Below, piece by piece: positions 1-44,894 of a stretch of DNA of 64,000 nucleotides (position 1 is its first letter; the number at the start of each line of letters is the position of its first letter). Origin of the DNA: Myoxocephalus aenaeus (taxonomy: Eukaryota > Chordata > Actinopteri > Perciformes > Cottidae); NCBI GenBank assembly GCA_038501785.1, contig JBAMJR010000051.1, positions 593,501 through 657,500 on the forward strand, read 5' to 3'. The notes beneath the pieces are model-generated. The model searched no databases, had not been told where the DNA came from, and saw nothing but the letters and a program-made list of their open reading frames with translations. A program made the translations under genes and the position numbers.

Positions 1-23035
<23,035 letters not shown>

Positions 23036-23210
23036 TTTCTGAACAGAGCAGCAGCTTCTCTGTCGCTCCGTCTGTGTCCAACTGAAACGCTCTGTGCTGC
23101 TGCTGCTGCTGCTGATGAAGATGATGAAGATGATGAGGTGCTCTTCGCAGAAACCGATGCGGTCCGAATTGACCTTTCCCCAAAACAAGCTCCAGCAAAA
23201 TGTCACAATT
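23036..23210 (-). promoter_or_regulatory. gpatch8 5' leader and promoter region
   Basis: Sequence immediately upstream of the gpatch8 ATG on the minus strand. It contains a (CAG)n-like run (CTG/GAT repeats on plus at 23096-23136), which is likely 5' UTR. Just downstream of the first exon is CpG-bearing DNA (22790-22905). The exact start of transcription is not determinable by eye. Confidence 0.4.
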
Positions 23211-26200
23211 TCACATGTGGGAATAAAGTGAAGCTATTTTTAATACTGTAATGTCTGCAATTCATGTGTATGATAGAGATAATGTGTACTTCAGTCTATT
23301 CCCATTGTTTACAATCTTGGTTTTGCTGACAGATGGATTTTTTCTTTTTTTTAATTTACAGGAAAATAAGTGGCATGAATAGTTTGCACACTGGGTAATG
23401 CAGTAAACTGCCCAGAGCTACAGACACACAGGTACATGGTCCTTATTCCACTGGCTGTCACTTGCTTTTGTTAATTTGATTAATTGCATAATTATTTGGA
23501 AAATTGCACCAGTAAACCACAATAGCAACTAATGCAGGTGCTGTATTATTATGCAATTACATTTGTTGTTAAATTCTTTGTTATACTTCATATTGTGAAG
23601 TATCTTATTCAAGCTACAACACATTAACTGACAGACATAATTAGCCTATTGCTCTAAACCTTCTAGCATTGTATTTATTTATTTAATATGATTTGGTATA
23701 GGCCCTATACCAAATCATATAAAACATAGGGTATATGTCTAATAAACATCATCATGTGTGGTCTTTTATGTGACAGGAAGATATCCAGGGATTTTACTTG
23801 GTATTGAAAAGGTAAAATTCCATATCATCAATAGCTTCTTTGATGTAGACGCATAACTTCCATCACATTTCTGGATGAAGCTGCTGAAACAACGTACATT
23901 ATATCTATATTGATGTAAGAAACACTGATGTATTTTAGTCCAGTGTTAATTAATGCCACTGTCTGGTTATTACTTTATTAACGAAGCAGAACCCATTTTA
24001 AAACCATTGTATGTTATGTTATGTTATGTCGTTTTATATTAGCAAACCAGCACATTTGTTATATAATTCCAGAAACAGTGATAGTTAGTTTCAAACAGAC
24101 TGTATTATGTCTTTATCAGAAGTTGTAATAGTGTGAATGGGAATGCCTTTTACATTTTATTTTCCTACACTGTAACAGGTTGGTCCTGTCCGTATTCAAA
24201 TCACAGTGCTAAGGTCAACAATTGCTTTCTGTTAAAAACAAAAGCCTCATGAATGTAATCCCAGTACAGTATGATTACCATTAGGCAATATATAATGTCA
24301 GCTCCATGTCAACATAGGCAATAATACAGCAATGCCCTTTGTCAGTAGTTTATGACGCCATCTTGTGGTGAATCTGTGTCAGTACAGCTACTCCTATTTA
24401 GAAGAGGTATACTATATGTGTTACATTTAAAGATAGATTTATATAGCCCAGTCTAACTGTATTTAAAGGAAGGAATCGTTATCATTGTAGGATCAGACAG
24501 CAAGCAACACTAGAAGATAACATGCAGGCATAATGCATGAGACAGAAACACATTTAAAAAGTACTACAACATACATCACAATGATACCTTTAGCATGGGA
24601 TTAAAGTGGGTCATTTCTATATTTATTACAGCGCTGGGCTTTAAAAGCGTTTCAGTCACTTCAGTCTTCACACCTCCTCTGGCGAGGCTCTTACAGGAAG
24701 TCCGGACATTTCAGCTTCAAAATAAAAGCATAACTGTCGTTTACCAAAAAAAAATGTTTCTAGTACCTCAATAGCACTAAAAGATTATTAAAGTAAACAA
24801 TTATTATGAATAATAATAATAGTGACAAATAGATTGTCTATCATAGCGTTTGGATAACTTTGTTGTAAAATTGAGGGAATATGAGAGTTACTTTGAAAAG
24901 AAAACCGGAAATCATATTCCTCGCTAAACACTGATCTGATCGCCATCGGCCGACGCCTACTAATTGGAAGATCGGTAAGTAAAACATCTAAAGTACATTT
25001 ATGGTTATATAAAATAGTTTCTCTAGTTTCATGACCTCAGCCTTTCTAATCTCCTTTGAGACGACGACTTTGTAAAATCCCGACTTCTTCACGAACGATA
25101 AAGGTGACCTAAGTTTCATGTGAAATGGCGGTGAATCTACAAGGAAGTTATGACATTTCTTTGCCCGTTGCTGCCAGATGTCTCCGATTAAAACAACCCT
25201 TTGTCCTTTTTGTCCAGCGCCACTGACTTTTGGTGGATGTCTATGTCGGCTGTGTAACTTTCAGAAAAGTAGTAATACTCTTAAGATAAACGTAGCATGT
25301 TACAACTAGTGTACACACATGTAATACCTAGGAAAACAAAGGATAGGTGTTATTACTAACTCTATCTAGGAGTTCCCATAACAATAACTTTCATGTTGCC
25401 TATTATTTATATGTGTCATGCCATTATCTGCTCTTTTCAGCCTAGTTGACATATTAAACATTACGCCATTATTGGCTCATATCTACTCAGATAAAATAGT
25501 GTTACATGTGGAAGTCCTGCTGCTTCTCCATGCTGCACACCATTTTCACTACATTAGGGTGTACACTACTACACTATAGAGGGGTTTACGACATGGCTAT
25601 AGTGGAACATAACATACAATGTGTATAATGAAGGCCAGATTTAAAGTTAAATATGCTTCTTCTTCTTCCTCTGTATCAGAAAATGCTATTTCACATAATG
25701 TCCTAGCATTCACAATAGAAATATTAGAGGGGATGCATGCTTCTGCAAATATGTATGTTGACAATTAAGGTTTATTTTCATTATCGATTCATCTGCAGAG
25801 ACTAATTGCTGGATTAATCAATGCATTATATGACTATAAACGGTCAGAAAATTGTGAGAAATGTGCGTTTTAATGTCTCAAAGTTCAAATGGACGCCTTC
25901 AAATTTCTTGTTTTGTCAGATCAACAGTTCAAAACCTGAATAAATTCACTTGTACGCTAATATAAAACAGACAAAACGCGTACAAAGCTGATCACACTGC
26001 AGCCTACATCTTCTTATCTAATCCAGGATTGTCACGTAACGTACAAAACACAATAAACCGAATTTAGATTGGCAGAAAACGTTGGGAACAGAGGACTCAG
26101 GCTACTGCAATGACACCTATTTTCTTAATTGTAGTTAATCATTGAAGAAACAAGAAAAAGGGGAAGTAAGAAGAGACACAGCATGTTTTCTTAAATGCTC

Positions 26201-26453
26201 TGGACATGTGTAGTCCAGGTCTGGCACACTTTCCTGAGAAAAAAGCCTGCGTTTCCCTGCAGGAATGCTCGGCTGTGTGTTTTCTGTGGCCGGCTTCAGG
26301 TTGAGACCCTTTTCCCTGTCCTTACTAAAGGCTTTGGAATTTCATTAATCTGTGTGGGTGTGCAGCAGAAGTCGGCTCAATATAGCCACTGACTATGTGG
26401 AGTTCAGCTCCGCGTTTCTCTGCAGAACTAGATTCAAATTGATTGTACCACAA

Positions 26454-26457
<4 letters not shown>

Positions 26458-26524
<67 letters not shown>
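26458..26524. repeat. (AT)n microsatellite
   Basis: About 67 bp of uninterrupted AT repeat. Confidence 0.95.
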
Positions 26525-26527
<3 letters not shown>

Positions 26528-26984
26528 GACGTATGTACATGTACTCGCCGTACTTATTAGATACATGCGTACAATCTCATGTAGTCCATTCACTTCCTGT
26601 TAAACCTGGAAAAAAACGACAAACATTCATTGGTTCAAGTTTTTCAATTGCTACTTTTCTTTGTTTTATATCTTTTTTAATTGAATATTTTCAGACAAAA
26701 CAAAGAATGTGTAGCTATTACTGTAGGATATTGATATTTCCTTTTTACTACAATTTCTTCTGATATTTTACAGACTTAACTGGAGCTGCAACTAATGATC
26801 GTGTTCTTTATTGATTAATCCTCCAATTATTTTCCTAATTTAATGGTTTGGTCTTAACTTTAGAATGCCAGCAAATGGCAAAAGAAATACTGTGACAGCC
26901 CAGGATGACATATCATAAAAAGGTCAAATAAAATAAATCATAAAGCTCATAAAAAACATACAAATGTCTTGTTTGGTCAGACTA

Positions 26985-27430
26985 AAGTCAAAAGTCAAAG
27001 TCAGTTTTATTGTCACTTCTTCCATATTGTGCAAACATACAGAAGACCTGAAATTTTGTTTCTCTACTGTCTGAAAATAAAGTGAATAGTGCAACATTTA
27101 GAAGAAAAAAAAAGTAAAAAAAATAGACAACATATAACATATAAACATATAAACTAGACAACATATAAACATATAAACAACATATAAACTAGACAACATA
27201 TAACATATAACCAACATATAACATATAAACTAGACAACATAGCATAAACAACATATAAACATAGTGCAGAAACATAAAGTGAATAGTGCACCAGTTAAGA
27301 AAAAGTAAAAAATAGACAACATATAACATATAAACAACATATAAACAGTGCAGAAACGTATAAACATAGTGCAAAGACATATAAACATAGTGCAAAAACA
27401 AATTAGACATATAACATATAGTGCAAAAAC
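26985..27430. repeat. AT-rich minisatellite beside a dispersed-repeat-like end
   Basis: A block starting with an AGTCAAAGTCAGTTTTATTG-type motif, often seen at dispersed fish repeats, runs into irregular tandem copies of ACATATAAAC/ACATATAAC. The phrase AAGTGAATAGTGCA occurs at about 27080 and 27280. Possibly a degenerate transposon end; no coding remnant is visible. Confidence 0.6.
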
Positions 27431-28099
27431 AAATTTGGAAACTATTTAAGTGTGCGTTAATAGCAGCGGTCAGACAGTTTAGCAGCAGATATTCAATCCA
27501 CTATTACAGGCGGATTTATAGGCTGTATCTTTTGATGAAGTCTGGGATTTGAGAGTCACTGCTTTAAGAAATCTGCAGCGCCACTTCTTTTCCAGGAAAG
27601 TTTGAAATCAGTCGTGCAAACTAAACCGACAGCTCCCTAAATCACAAAAGGTTCTCCACAAGATCCTCATCATCATCAGATATCAGGAGTTTGCTCTGTT
27701 GCTTTCTGACATGTCGTATAGTGGAGAGAGTGTGTGGGACATTGGCTCCAGGGCACACATGCTCATTAGGAGATCAGAGCACATGAGAGGTCACAAAACT
27801 CTTCTGCATTCCTTTCAGTATTGTGGGTGTGAGCGCCGCCACACTTCAGAAAACATCTTGTTCGACCCCTCTTCTGCTTTTTATTTGACTTCGATGGCTA
27901 CTGATTCTTCTGAGAGTGAAACCTGAGTTTATCTTGACATAGTGTGGTTGCTTTTAACTGCCTGTGTAGTTCACAGTTGGTCCATCAAAAGCATAACCAA
28001 ACATGTTATCCTTTTAATCGTGTCAAAGGGAAGAGCAAACCCTGTTGCAGGGAGGGAGGGAGGGAGTGAAATATGGGGAAGTGGAGATGCATTTCCCAT

Positions 28100-28268
28100 A
28101 AGTCCTTGTCAGTAAGCTCCTCCCCCTCCCCCGGGGTTGGCAGACAGCCAGCGCCGAGCCGAGCCGAAGCGACTGAGTCGTGAGACGTGACTGAGAGTCA
28201 GGGGGTGAAACGTGGAAGGGCAGACTAATGCTAATGTAGAGGACAAGGTTTGATCAGCGCGGACGCAC

Positions 28269-28301
<33 letters not shown>

Positions 28302-28340
28302 GTTCAGCCTGGCATCTGTCGGTACGTCTACACGCCCCTC
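28100..28340 (+). promoter_or_regulatory. Candidate map3k14 promoter and non-coding first exon
   Basis: A locally GC- and CpG-richer block with a C-rich box (CTCCCCCTCCCCCGGGG at about 28120) and GCCGAGCCGAGCCGAAGCG, followed by (GA)n at 28271-28299 and a donor-like CTGTCG|GTACGT at about 28320. It lies about 1.8 kb upstream of the exon with the map3k14 start codon, so an untranslated exon 1 here is plausible but unproven. Confidence 0.4.
28271..28299. repeat. (GA)n microsatellite
   Basis: A perfect GA repeat in the presumed map3k14 5' region; an (AC)n run follows at about 28346-28361. Confidence 0.9.
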
Positions 28341-30124
28341 AGCCTCACACACACACACACACCCACACAGTTGTTTTTGTGGTTGTGTTTATTGCACTGG
28401 GGTTTTCTCTATTTCCTTTCCACGTAAAGTCCTCGGGGTGTGGTGTTAACACCGGGGCTGAGTCGAAGCGTCTCAAGAAGGAAGTGACAGTTGAATTGCT
28501 CTGTGTAGACGGTCCTGCAGTGCATGAAGTCGACACACACCACCAGGTAATGGCACCAGCAAACAGCCTCCATTGAAGTTTGACGACGGTTTGATGTCAG
28601 ATGGTCTGTACCGTACTCGTCGTGCTGAGTTAGTATTGTCAAGAGCGAGAATGAGCAGAGTTAACCGGGGAAATGTTTTTTTTGGCAGCCAAGCGGTTGG
28701 TTTTAGTCAAGATATCGGGGGTTGATCTCGGTACGGAGGTTTTATCAAGAATGTCTCTATGTGCAGAAAGAGTCAGAAGCTGCAGATGAATGCGATGGAG
28801 GCACCGATGCAACGCGCTGCAACTGTAGCTCGTGCCTTTTCGAACGGCGTTTGAATGCACGATGTAAGCAGTGCCGAGAGGAAAGAGCGTGTGTCTTGAG
28901 TGCGTCTGGTTTTTTCACGCGTACACGCTGCGACGACTGGTGACGTCCGTCTGCAGTCAATCGTGCAAACCTCGGGGTTGTAAGTTTAGCCTGGCCGTGC
29001 CAAATGTGCTGCAGTCGACTTCCTCCGAGTGAAACGGAGCGCTTGCAATTTAACGACACAGTTTGCAACTGTCAAAACAAGGCCAGGGTTGAGTTTCCGG
29101 TCTCATCTGCCGACCGCAAAAGTTTCAGTTCAAGCGATCGTCGCCATCCCTAAAGCACTTGACACAGTTGAACGTGTTCAACTTGAAAACCTACCTGTGA
29201 AGAAGCCGATTCCTATGCACTTTAACCGCTGTACAAAGCCTGCCTGCGCTCCACTGCGGTGTGTGTTTACCTGTTGAGTCAAGTGGATGAATTCCTCAAC
29301 TGGTGATCCTGGAAATAACTAAATGAACGTGTTAGCCCCTTTTAAAACTGAGCAAACAGAAGATTAGCAACTAGATTTAGAATCAAATGAAAACCAAATG
29401 AATAAATAAAAGTTGGTCCAGCTTTTTAACTTGAAAATAAGACTTGTCTTCGGTTGTCACTGTCCAGTTTTTCCTCTTTTTTTGAGCATCGTAACGCTGA
29501 CATCATCAGATTGTGGAAAAGCCTGTTGTTGCGTTATGGGGAAGCAGTTTTCGGAAGCACAAACTTCACAATATAAAGGTCAATCGCCGCTGCCGATGGG
29601 CAGCGACCATGTGACTGCATTGTGTTGGATGGCATGTCGCTTGCGTTGCCAATGATGGCTGCTGGAGAATATACAATATCAAGAGCTGCAGTGATAAGTC
29701 GATTCATAGAATATTAATATGCAAAGGAAAAAAATGCGGCGTTTCGCTGATGATTTTTTTTCTTTGTGACTGAATGTCTTTTGGGGACCGGTGGCCGGAC
29801 AGAACCTGACATCTGAAGACGTCCACTTGGGCTGTGGGGAATTACAATGGGAATTTTTTGTAGATGAAAGGATTAATCAAGAAAATAATCTGCAGCTTAA
29901 TTATGAACTTTCATCAGGCAACATGTCGTCAGTCTGAGTCAACTCCATCAATCTACAAACGTGTTTTGATCAAGCTGCTCTCAGACACACAGTGCCATTG
30001 ACGGGGTTCAGAAAAGAGCTGCTTCCGGCAGAAACGATCAGTTAATAATTACAAATATTACCGATTTGACATTAACGACTGATGACAAAGCACTTGACTC
30101 ATCGGTTGCTTGCTGTGATGTTCT

Positions 30125-30150
30125 ATCTCTCTCTCTCTCTCTCTCTCTCC
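30125..30150 (+). repeat. (CT)n forming the polypyrimidine tract of map3k14 intron 1
   Basis: A perfect (CT)n run ends directly in CCAG at the acceptor (30152/30153) of the exon holding the start codon, so the microsatellite is the polypyrimidine tract itself. Confidence 0.8.
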
Positions 30151-30166
30151 AGATCCAGCAGTTGAA

Positions 30167-36740
<6,574 letters not shown>

Positions 36741-39118
36741 AGGCTCCCCTCCGTCTCCTCGGCCGTCCCCGCACATGGCCTTCTGTAGCATTGGTTCCAA
36801 TACTTGCCTTTAGTTCGCCTCAATGTGCGAGGTGCTTTTTTACATGGGCCAAAAATAAATCCACCAGTACTTCCTGGGTCTTAAGCACACACGTGTCATG
36901 TTTTAAATGCCATAACGGGGCGTGGATGTGCTGCTTTTTAATTCGTCTCTGTACTGTGATGCAGCCTTTCTTATTGCATGTGTGCATTGAGTCAATAAAC
37001 AGCATCGGAAACTAAGCAGCGTGTGATACTTATTGATCTCACTGGTTCACGGTCCAGTCTATACTACAGTATTCATTCACTCACAGTGACTATGAGCATT
37101 CTGACTACTCAATAACCTTGTATGACGTTACATTTACTTGCAGTTTCTAAGTTATGAATACCATCTGAACACTATTTTAGGCTGCTGGACTTGAGTCTGC
37201 AGAGAACTACTGGTCAAATTGTCATTATATGTGATACAGTAAATCCTCCATCGCCACTGTGAGAACAGAAATCCCCCTCGTAAAACCACGAAAACCACAA
37301 TTTAACAGTTGAAAGTACAGCAATGCCTGGATTTCCATGACATTTGAAGGGGACATTCTTGAGCCCTTGAGGTCGAGTCTCTTGACCTTTCCACCAGCAC
37401 TGTCCTCCGGCCGTATTTTCCCCTTGTAATATCAAACCATTACATTTACTAAGCATATTAATAATTATCATATTATGAACCCTGTCCACTTTAGAGTCTT
37501 AAAACACTTCCAACAGGCTATAATATGAACTCTGCTGACTTGTGATTTATTGTTTTGAGCAGAAAATTACCAAATTTACATATTTTTTCAAATCATTCAA
37601 TACCTCCCTCAAGACATATTTTATATGTATTGCTCAAATACTGTAAATAGTTAAACAACTCTCAGACTCTACTTCCATGCCAGCATCAGACATGTTGATC
37701 TTCAGCCTTGAGTCATTTGTGTAAAGATCAGTTTCATCTTTATAGCGGCGCAACGGCAAACCCGTTAAATAACCTCATTCCTCCACTTATTACACATAGC
37801 GACAGTCAGCCTTAAAAGATTTATTTCTCATATTACATCAGGCAAGAGATCACAGCAAAAATGATTTTCAGGGGGACTGGAGACTAATTTCAGCTTTACA
37901 AATGTGATAGAAAACAGTGGAAATTTGAGAATATCAAAGTGATTCCAGAGTAAAAAAAACACCAAGGCACTGACAAACAAGAATGTATAAAAAGCTGTTT
38001 GCTGTGTAGATAAGATTGCAGTTTGAATATCGCCAGTAGACGTACAGTACTTTGAATCGGTGTGACGAGAGGTAAGCGTCGGTGAGCAACGCAGTGGCCG
38101 TCTGTGTTCATCTTCCATCGACGACAGGAAATGTCACTATAGTCGCTTCACTCACACCACAAACAACACGCAGGGTTGTTTTCTTAGAGCCACATTAAGG
38201 TCACAATGCTGGTCGAAACGCCCAAAAGGAGCATATGATTACATGTTGCACAGGATGCGGAGATCGTGTGACTGTTTTACCATATGATGATTCATGTTGA
38301 CTGTAAACATAACTTTGTACATAAATCCCTGTTGTGGCACTTAAATTATCCACTGAAAATAAGGTTGAGCTGTGCATTCAAGGGGGATTATTTGAGCCCA
38401 AATATTATTTGTAGATGAGATTTGTCTTCGTCTACATCGCCTTTCTGCTTAATCAAATAATTGTTTGCCAGAAATATCTGTTCTTAACTCGATGAGATGT
38501 GACCAGCCTCCGACATTGCCATCAGACCGTTGCAGATTTACACCAGCTGACACTCACAAATACATATGAAAATGGATTATGAGGCGGATGGAGAGAGTGG
38601 GGAGATCAGAAAAGCAATCGGAGTGGAACAAAAATGAAATAATGCAACCAAAATTGACGTGAAACATTTTTGCTCCATGTATCCTTCAGGGCAGATAAGA
38701 GAATGCAATTACTTTTTTTTGTGTGTCTATACCAAGTAAAAAATAAATTACATAAAAAGGCATTCCCTGTTCAAGTCATCCAAACTCTCCACCTCAACTC
38801 CCCCCCCCCCCCCCCCCCCCCCCCCCCACCCACCCCCCACACGCTTTGTGCATGTAATCATGCTCCGCCATCTTCCTCAGTGGCGTCGGGATTATGGGTG
38901 CGACAATACGTTCAGTCTACCTCCCAGTCCTGAGAAATGAACGGGAGGCAGAAACGAAGAGTGGCCCTTCGTGCCCAAATACAAGCTCTTCCTGTACAAC
39001 TTGTTCACTCTGCCGTAACTTCTTTCTGCTCACATTCGGATGTTCTTGTTCCTGTCCCCGTGATCCTCCGGCGTACTTCTTCCTTCCATCTTTCACACGT
39101 CTGCTCATCACAAACTCC
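36741..39118. other. map3k14 3' UTR and map3k14-bax intergenic region
   Basis: 36741-37015 is the map3k14 3' UTR, with AATAAA-type signals near 36854 and at 36994-36999. 37016-39118 shows no exon. It contains a poly-C tract at 38800-38827 and, at its right end, the likely 3' UTR of bax. Confidence 0.6.
38800..38827. repeat. Poly-C homopolymer
   Basis: About 28 consecutive C, then ACCCACCCCCCA. Confidence 0.9.
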
Positions 39119-40794
39119 TCACATCTTGCGAATGACTAAAACAGTGGTGAGAACACCGGCCAGGAAAACTCCCAACGTCTGCCATGTGGGTGTGCCCAAG
39201 TGGGATCGAATACCCTCCTAAAAATAAAAATAAAACACACATATTAGCCAATCAGGAGCAGAAGCGTATTTACTTATACATGATGAGTTTGATAGCTAGC
39301 TTCTTACCCAGCCACCTTGCTCCCTGATCCAGTTGATCACATTTTCCCGGAGGTAGTCCATCGTCCAGTTGATGATTGTTCTGATGATATCAGGAACTTG
39401 GGTCACAAGAGCCTGAGAATGTGTGAAAAGGGAGACGCTTCAGACGTTGGTCAGGTCCTTGCAATTCAATCATAAATCATCATCATCATTGTTTGATTGC
39501 GAGACGAAAACACAACAGAGCTGCTGAACTCACTTTGATGACGAGTCGACAGGCAAAGTAGAACAGTGCAACCACCCTGCCCCAGTTGAATTTTCCATCT
39601 GAAAAGATCTCAATGGCAACTTTCATGAACATTTCTTTTGTGGGACTGAGCGAAGAGTTGTTTATCATTCTGGGGGGGGGGGAAAAGAACATTCAGTGAT
39701 TACGGACAGGCCCGATTACACCGTTGAAAACACGCCGACACACAGGCAGGTCGCTCACCTTTGCAGCTCCACATTTCCATCCAACTCATCTCCAATCTGC
39801 TGCAGGCACTGGGCCAGCTTCTTGTGGTTGGGGTCACGCAGCTCTTCTCCACCCAGCTGTGTCCTGGACAGCGGAGTATTGACCTCTCCATGTCGCTGAA
39901 CCCGCTCGTAGATGAAACTACACAGGGAGACACAAAACAGTAATAAAGTATGATCCGACTTTGTTCAAATCACGAGGAGCCTAACTAGGAACTACATACT
40001 CACTCTTTCAACAAAACAGCTCCCAGTTCCAGTATCTGGTCTTTGTTATTGCCTGAAAGACAAAGGTCGGTGTTAAATCATCCCGATACCGTTTTACAAC
40101 CACTTATCTCAAATTAGAAATAAAAGAGTGAAAATTTTAAGAATATGTGCCGCTTCAATCTGAAAACGATGCCACACTTTACAGTAGCCACATTTGAAAT
40201 AACGGAAAAGAAAGCGTGGCATTTTGTTGATTCTTCGTGGTTAACCTTATATTTACTCTTTATATCCGCTGTGTCTGTCTGTAACAGAGACATTTGTAGT
40301 CGCGTTACACAAAGCCAGAACCTCATATCCACAGTCTGGTATCGCCAGTTGTTAGCTAAGTTAATTGGGCTAACGTTAATTTAATTTTGTTGAAGTTAAG
40401 TGTTGTGGCTTTTAAGATATTTGACGTGTCCCGAGCCCGAGAGCCCGGCGGACTTTTAACATTTTCTGAGTGAAACGACATATCGGTCGTCTCCTGGTGT
40501 GTTTGTTTCGTTTTTGTTCCCACATATTTGCTAACTCACTCTTGTAACAGCTATCGGCTAACCGAGCTAACCACCAAACGCTATACAAACGGAGCAGAGT
40601 AACGGCTAACATTTGGTTAGGTTTGCTAGCAAGAAAACGCGCTACAGGCGCCAAACAAAAAGCTAATTGTTTATGTGTGAGATTATCTTCCTCTGGCACA
40701 CTATTGGCGACGCTGTCACGGTCGATTTAATTAAAAAAACATATTGCGGATGCTAGCTGGTACCTTGATCGCCTCCTCCCGGGTGTGATGCCAT
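39119..40794 (-). CDS. bax: Apoptosis regulator BAX
   Basis: Six exons on the minus strand: 40764-40794, 40004-40052, 39759-39917, 39534-39669, 39308-39412, 39119-39217. All phases fit, giving 192 codons, the same length as human BAX. The N-terminus is MASHPGGGDQG. KDFIYERVQRHGE follows in helix 1-2. BH3 reads LAQCLQQIGDELDGN (61-75). BH1 reads KFNWGRVVALFYFA (about 106-119). BH2 includes NWIREQGGW (152-160). The C-terminal membrane anchor is WQTLGVFLAGVLTTVLVIRKM. BAX permeabilises the mitochondrial outer membrane on activation by BH3-only proteins. The gene is intact with no oddity in key motifs. It is divergent from rps11; BAX and RPS11 also lie in the same human region (19q13). Confidence 0.96.
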
Positions 40795-41142
40795 CTTGTT
40801 GTCTGTTTAGATCGCTCGCGAAGCACTTCCGTATAGTCATGTGACAGAATTATATCTGCTGTAACTGGTTTTCAGATGAGCTCATCTTCAAACGCCCGAT
40901 GGGACTGATACGATGAGATGACATCATATAGTTATACTTTTGTATTCTATTTTTTTTCTTTTTTACAATTGAATACTTACATTACACGTCTATGAGTTGG
41001 TAAAATAAGGTAAAACGATATAAAACAAATGTGTGTATTTTTTAGCCTCGCCCTTATTTGAGTGCATACGTCACTTCCCGTGTCTCGCTGTCTTCCGTCC
41101 GTCGCGCGCACCATTAGGCCTCTTTCCGACTCGGCAGCAAAG
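40795..41142. promoter_or_regulatory. Divergent bax / rps11 promoter region
   Basis: The two start codons are about 350 bp apart, head to head. On the rps11 side a pyrimidine-rich CTTCCCGTGTCTCGCTGTCTTCC stretch and CTCTTTCC are candidate 5'-TOP start sites, as expected for a ribosomal-protein gene. The segment from about 40876 rightwards is duplicated at about 46060 in front of the rps11 pseudogene; the bax-proximal part is not. Confidence 0.65.
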
Positions 41143-43367
<2,225 letters not shown>

Positions 43368-44894
43368 GTGTGACTGACCAGGAAGGCTGCTGTTGGCCAC
43401 TTGTCTCGCTGTCAAATAAAGAAAATCTTGTTTAAATTACGCTTTCTGTGTTTTGTTGTCATCAACCCTGAAAATTATTTACCACCAAAGAATACATGTG
43501 CATAACCAGCTCTGCTCCCTCTTGTTTTTGGTTTGCAACTTAGTAATCAGTGGGTGACGAGGAGTTCTAGATGTCGTCAATGGAATAGAGAAATGATCTG
43601 TTTAGTAAATCTAGATATACAGGGTTCTTACTGTCATGAAATCCTGGAAAAGTTTTATAATGGTTATTTCCAGGCCTGGAAAAGTCCTCTGAAAAAAATC
43701 ATGGAAATTTAAGTTCATGCTGTTCATTTGCGCAGAGTTTGAAATAATTTATATGCTTTTAAAAGAAAGACTCTCAAAATATAAGCAGGAATACACTCAT
43801 TGTTAGTTTAAATAGATTTTCTCACTTTCATGTATGCACTGAGATGTCCCAAACTGTTTGGTCATGGAAATACTTTGTTCAAAATGTGTATGAACCCTGT
43901 ATAATTAAGACTTTGAAAGGTAACATCTGGATAAAAACTTGACTTTGTTTTACCATTGTGATTATTTTAGACAGTCATTAAAATCAGTGGGGACAATTAA
44001 AAAATCCTAATTTGTAAGTCATGTAAATATTTTAATGAAGTAAATTGTAACTGGGTCTATATTTTCAACGAGGTAGTGATCAGGAAACATTGCAATATTC
44101 CTTGTAAAACTTTTTCTAGTTTATTTTACTCATGAAACCCGACAACAGTGATGTGGCAGCTATGTCATTGTTGACCTGCTGTCTGACAGTCCATAATTTT
44201 ATTAAATCAGTCCAAGTAGAAGCTCTACCAAGACTACAGTGAAGCCCAGAATTTGCTAGTAAATACAAAAGGTCCCTCTGGTTCTCCTGTCCAGATACGG
44301 CGTGACTAGTCTTTCTTTAATAAAAAGTCCAATGTAGGTCAATCTGAATACTTGACTGTTTTTTTTGCTTAGGTTAGAAACCATTGCATAAATGCTAGTA
44401 ACTAGCAAAAAGGGTACATAAAACCGATAGTTTGTTCACTTGTAAAATTGTGAACAAGTGAAGTAAAGGAAACATTTGTTATATAAAAGCTCAGAGTTTA
44501 TAGATGACTGTTTATTGGTCCAGGCTGCTTAGTGGCCCCTCAGCGCCTCCCAATGTTTCACACAATCTTTTTCCCCATAAATGAAAGTTGTCCAACAGAT
44601 GGCGACATATAACTTGTTTGAGTTGAGTCCAACACAGGCGATGCTTAGATGTATTTTAACTAGTATTTGTGATAATGTCTACATTATTACATGTAGTCCT
44701 TAAGTCAGCAAGCAGGTGTACATTATCCAATTCAATGACTTTATTTACATATGGTCAGGGCTGGCTTTGTTATGAATCTAAAACTAAAGATGTAATATCT
44801 CAACAATGAACTGATGAACTCACCAATCAGGAACGTGATTGGATGTCCAGCATTAACCAGTTAGTGTGGATACTTAGAAGGAATTGGTTCTCCC
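43368..44894. other. rps11 3' flank, left arm of a locus-wide duplication
   Basis: Beyond the rps11 polyadenylation signal there is no gene. About 43440-44455 matches 50884-51450, for example GACCTGCTGTCTGACAGTCC and TTTATTAAATCAGTCCAAGT occur in both. This shows that the duplication unit extends about 1 kb past the gene. Confidence 0.7.

Larger units (their letters stand above)
23211..28099. other. Intergenic DNA between gpatch8 and map3k14
   Basis: No protein-coding exon recognised. It holds a perfect 35-nt palindrome at 23686-23720, an (ATGTT)n run near 24009-24027, a promoter-like block with a good plus-strand donor at about 24900-24973, an (AT)n tract at 26458-26524 and an AT-rich minisatellite at about 26990-27430. 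It may include non-coding exons of map3k14. Confidence 0.5.

Noticed and set aside
26443..26603. Tyr-Ile repeat open frames
   Set aside because: They are translations of the (AT)n microsatellite.
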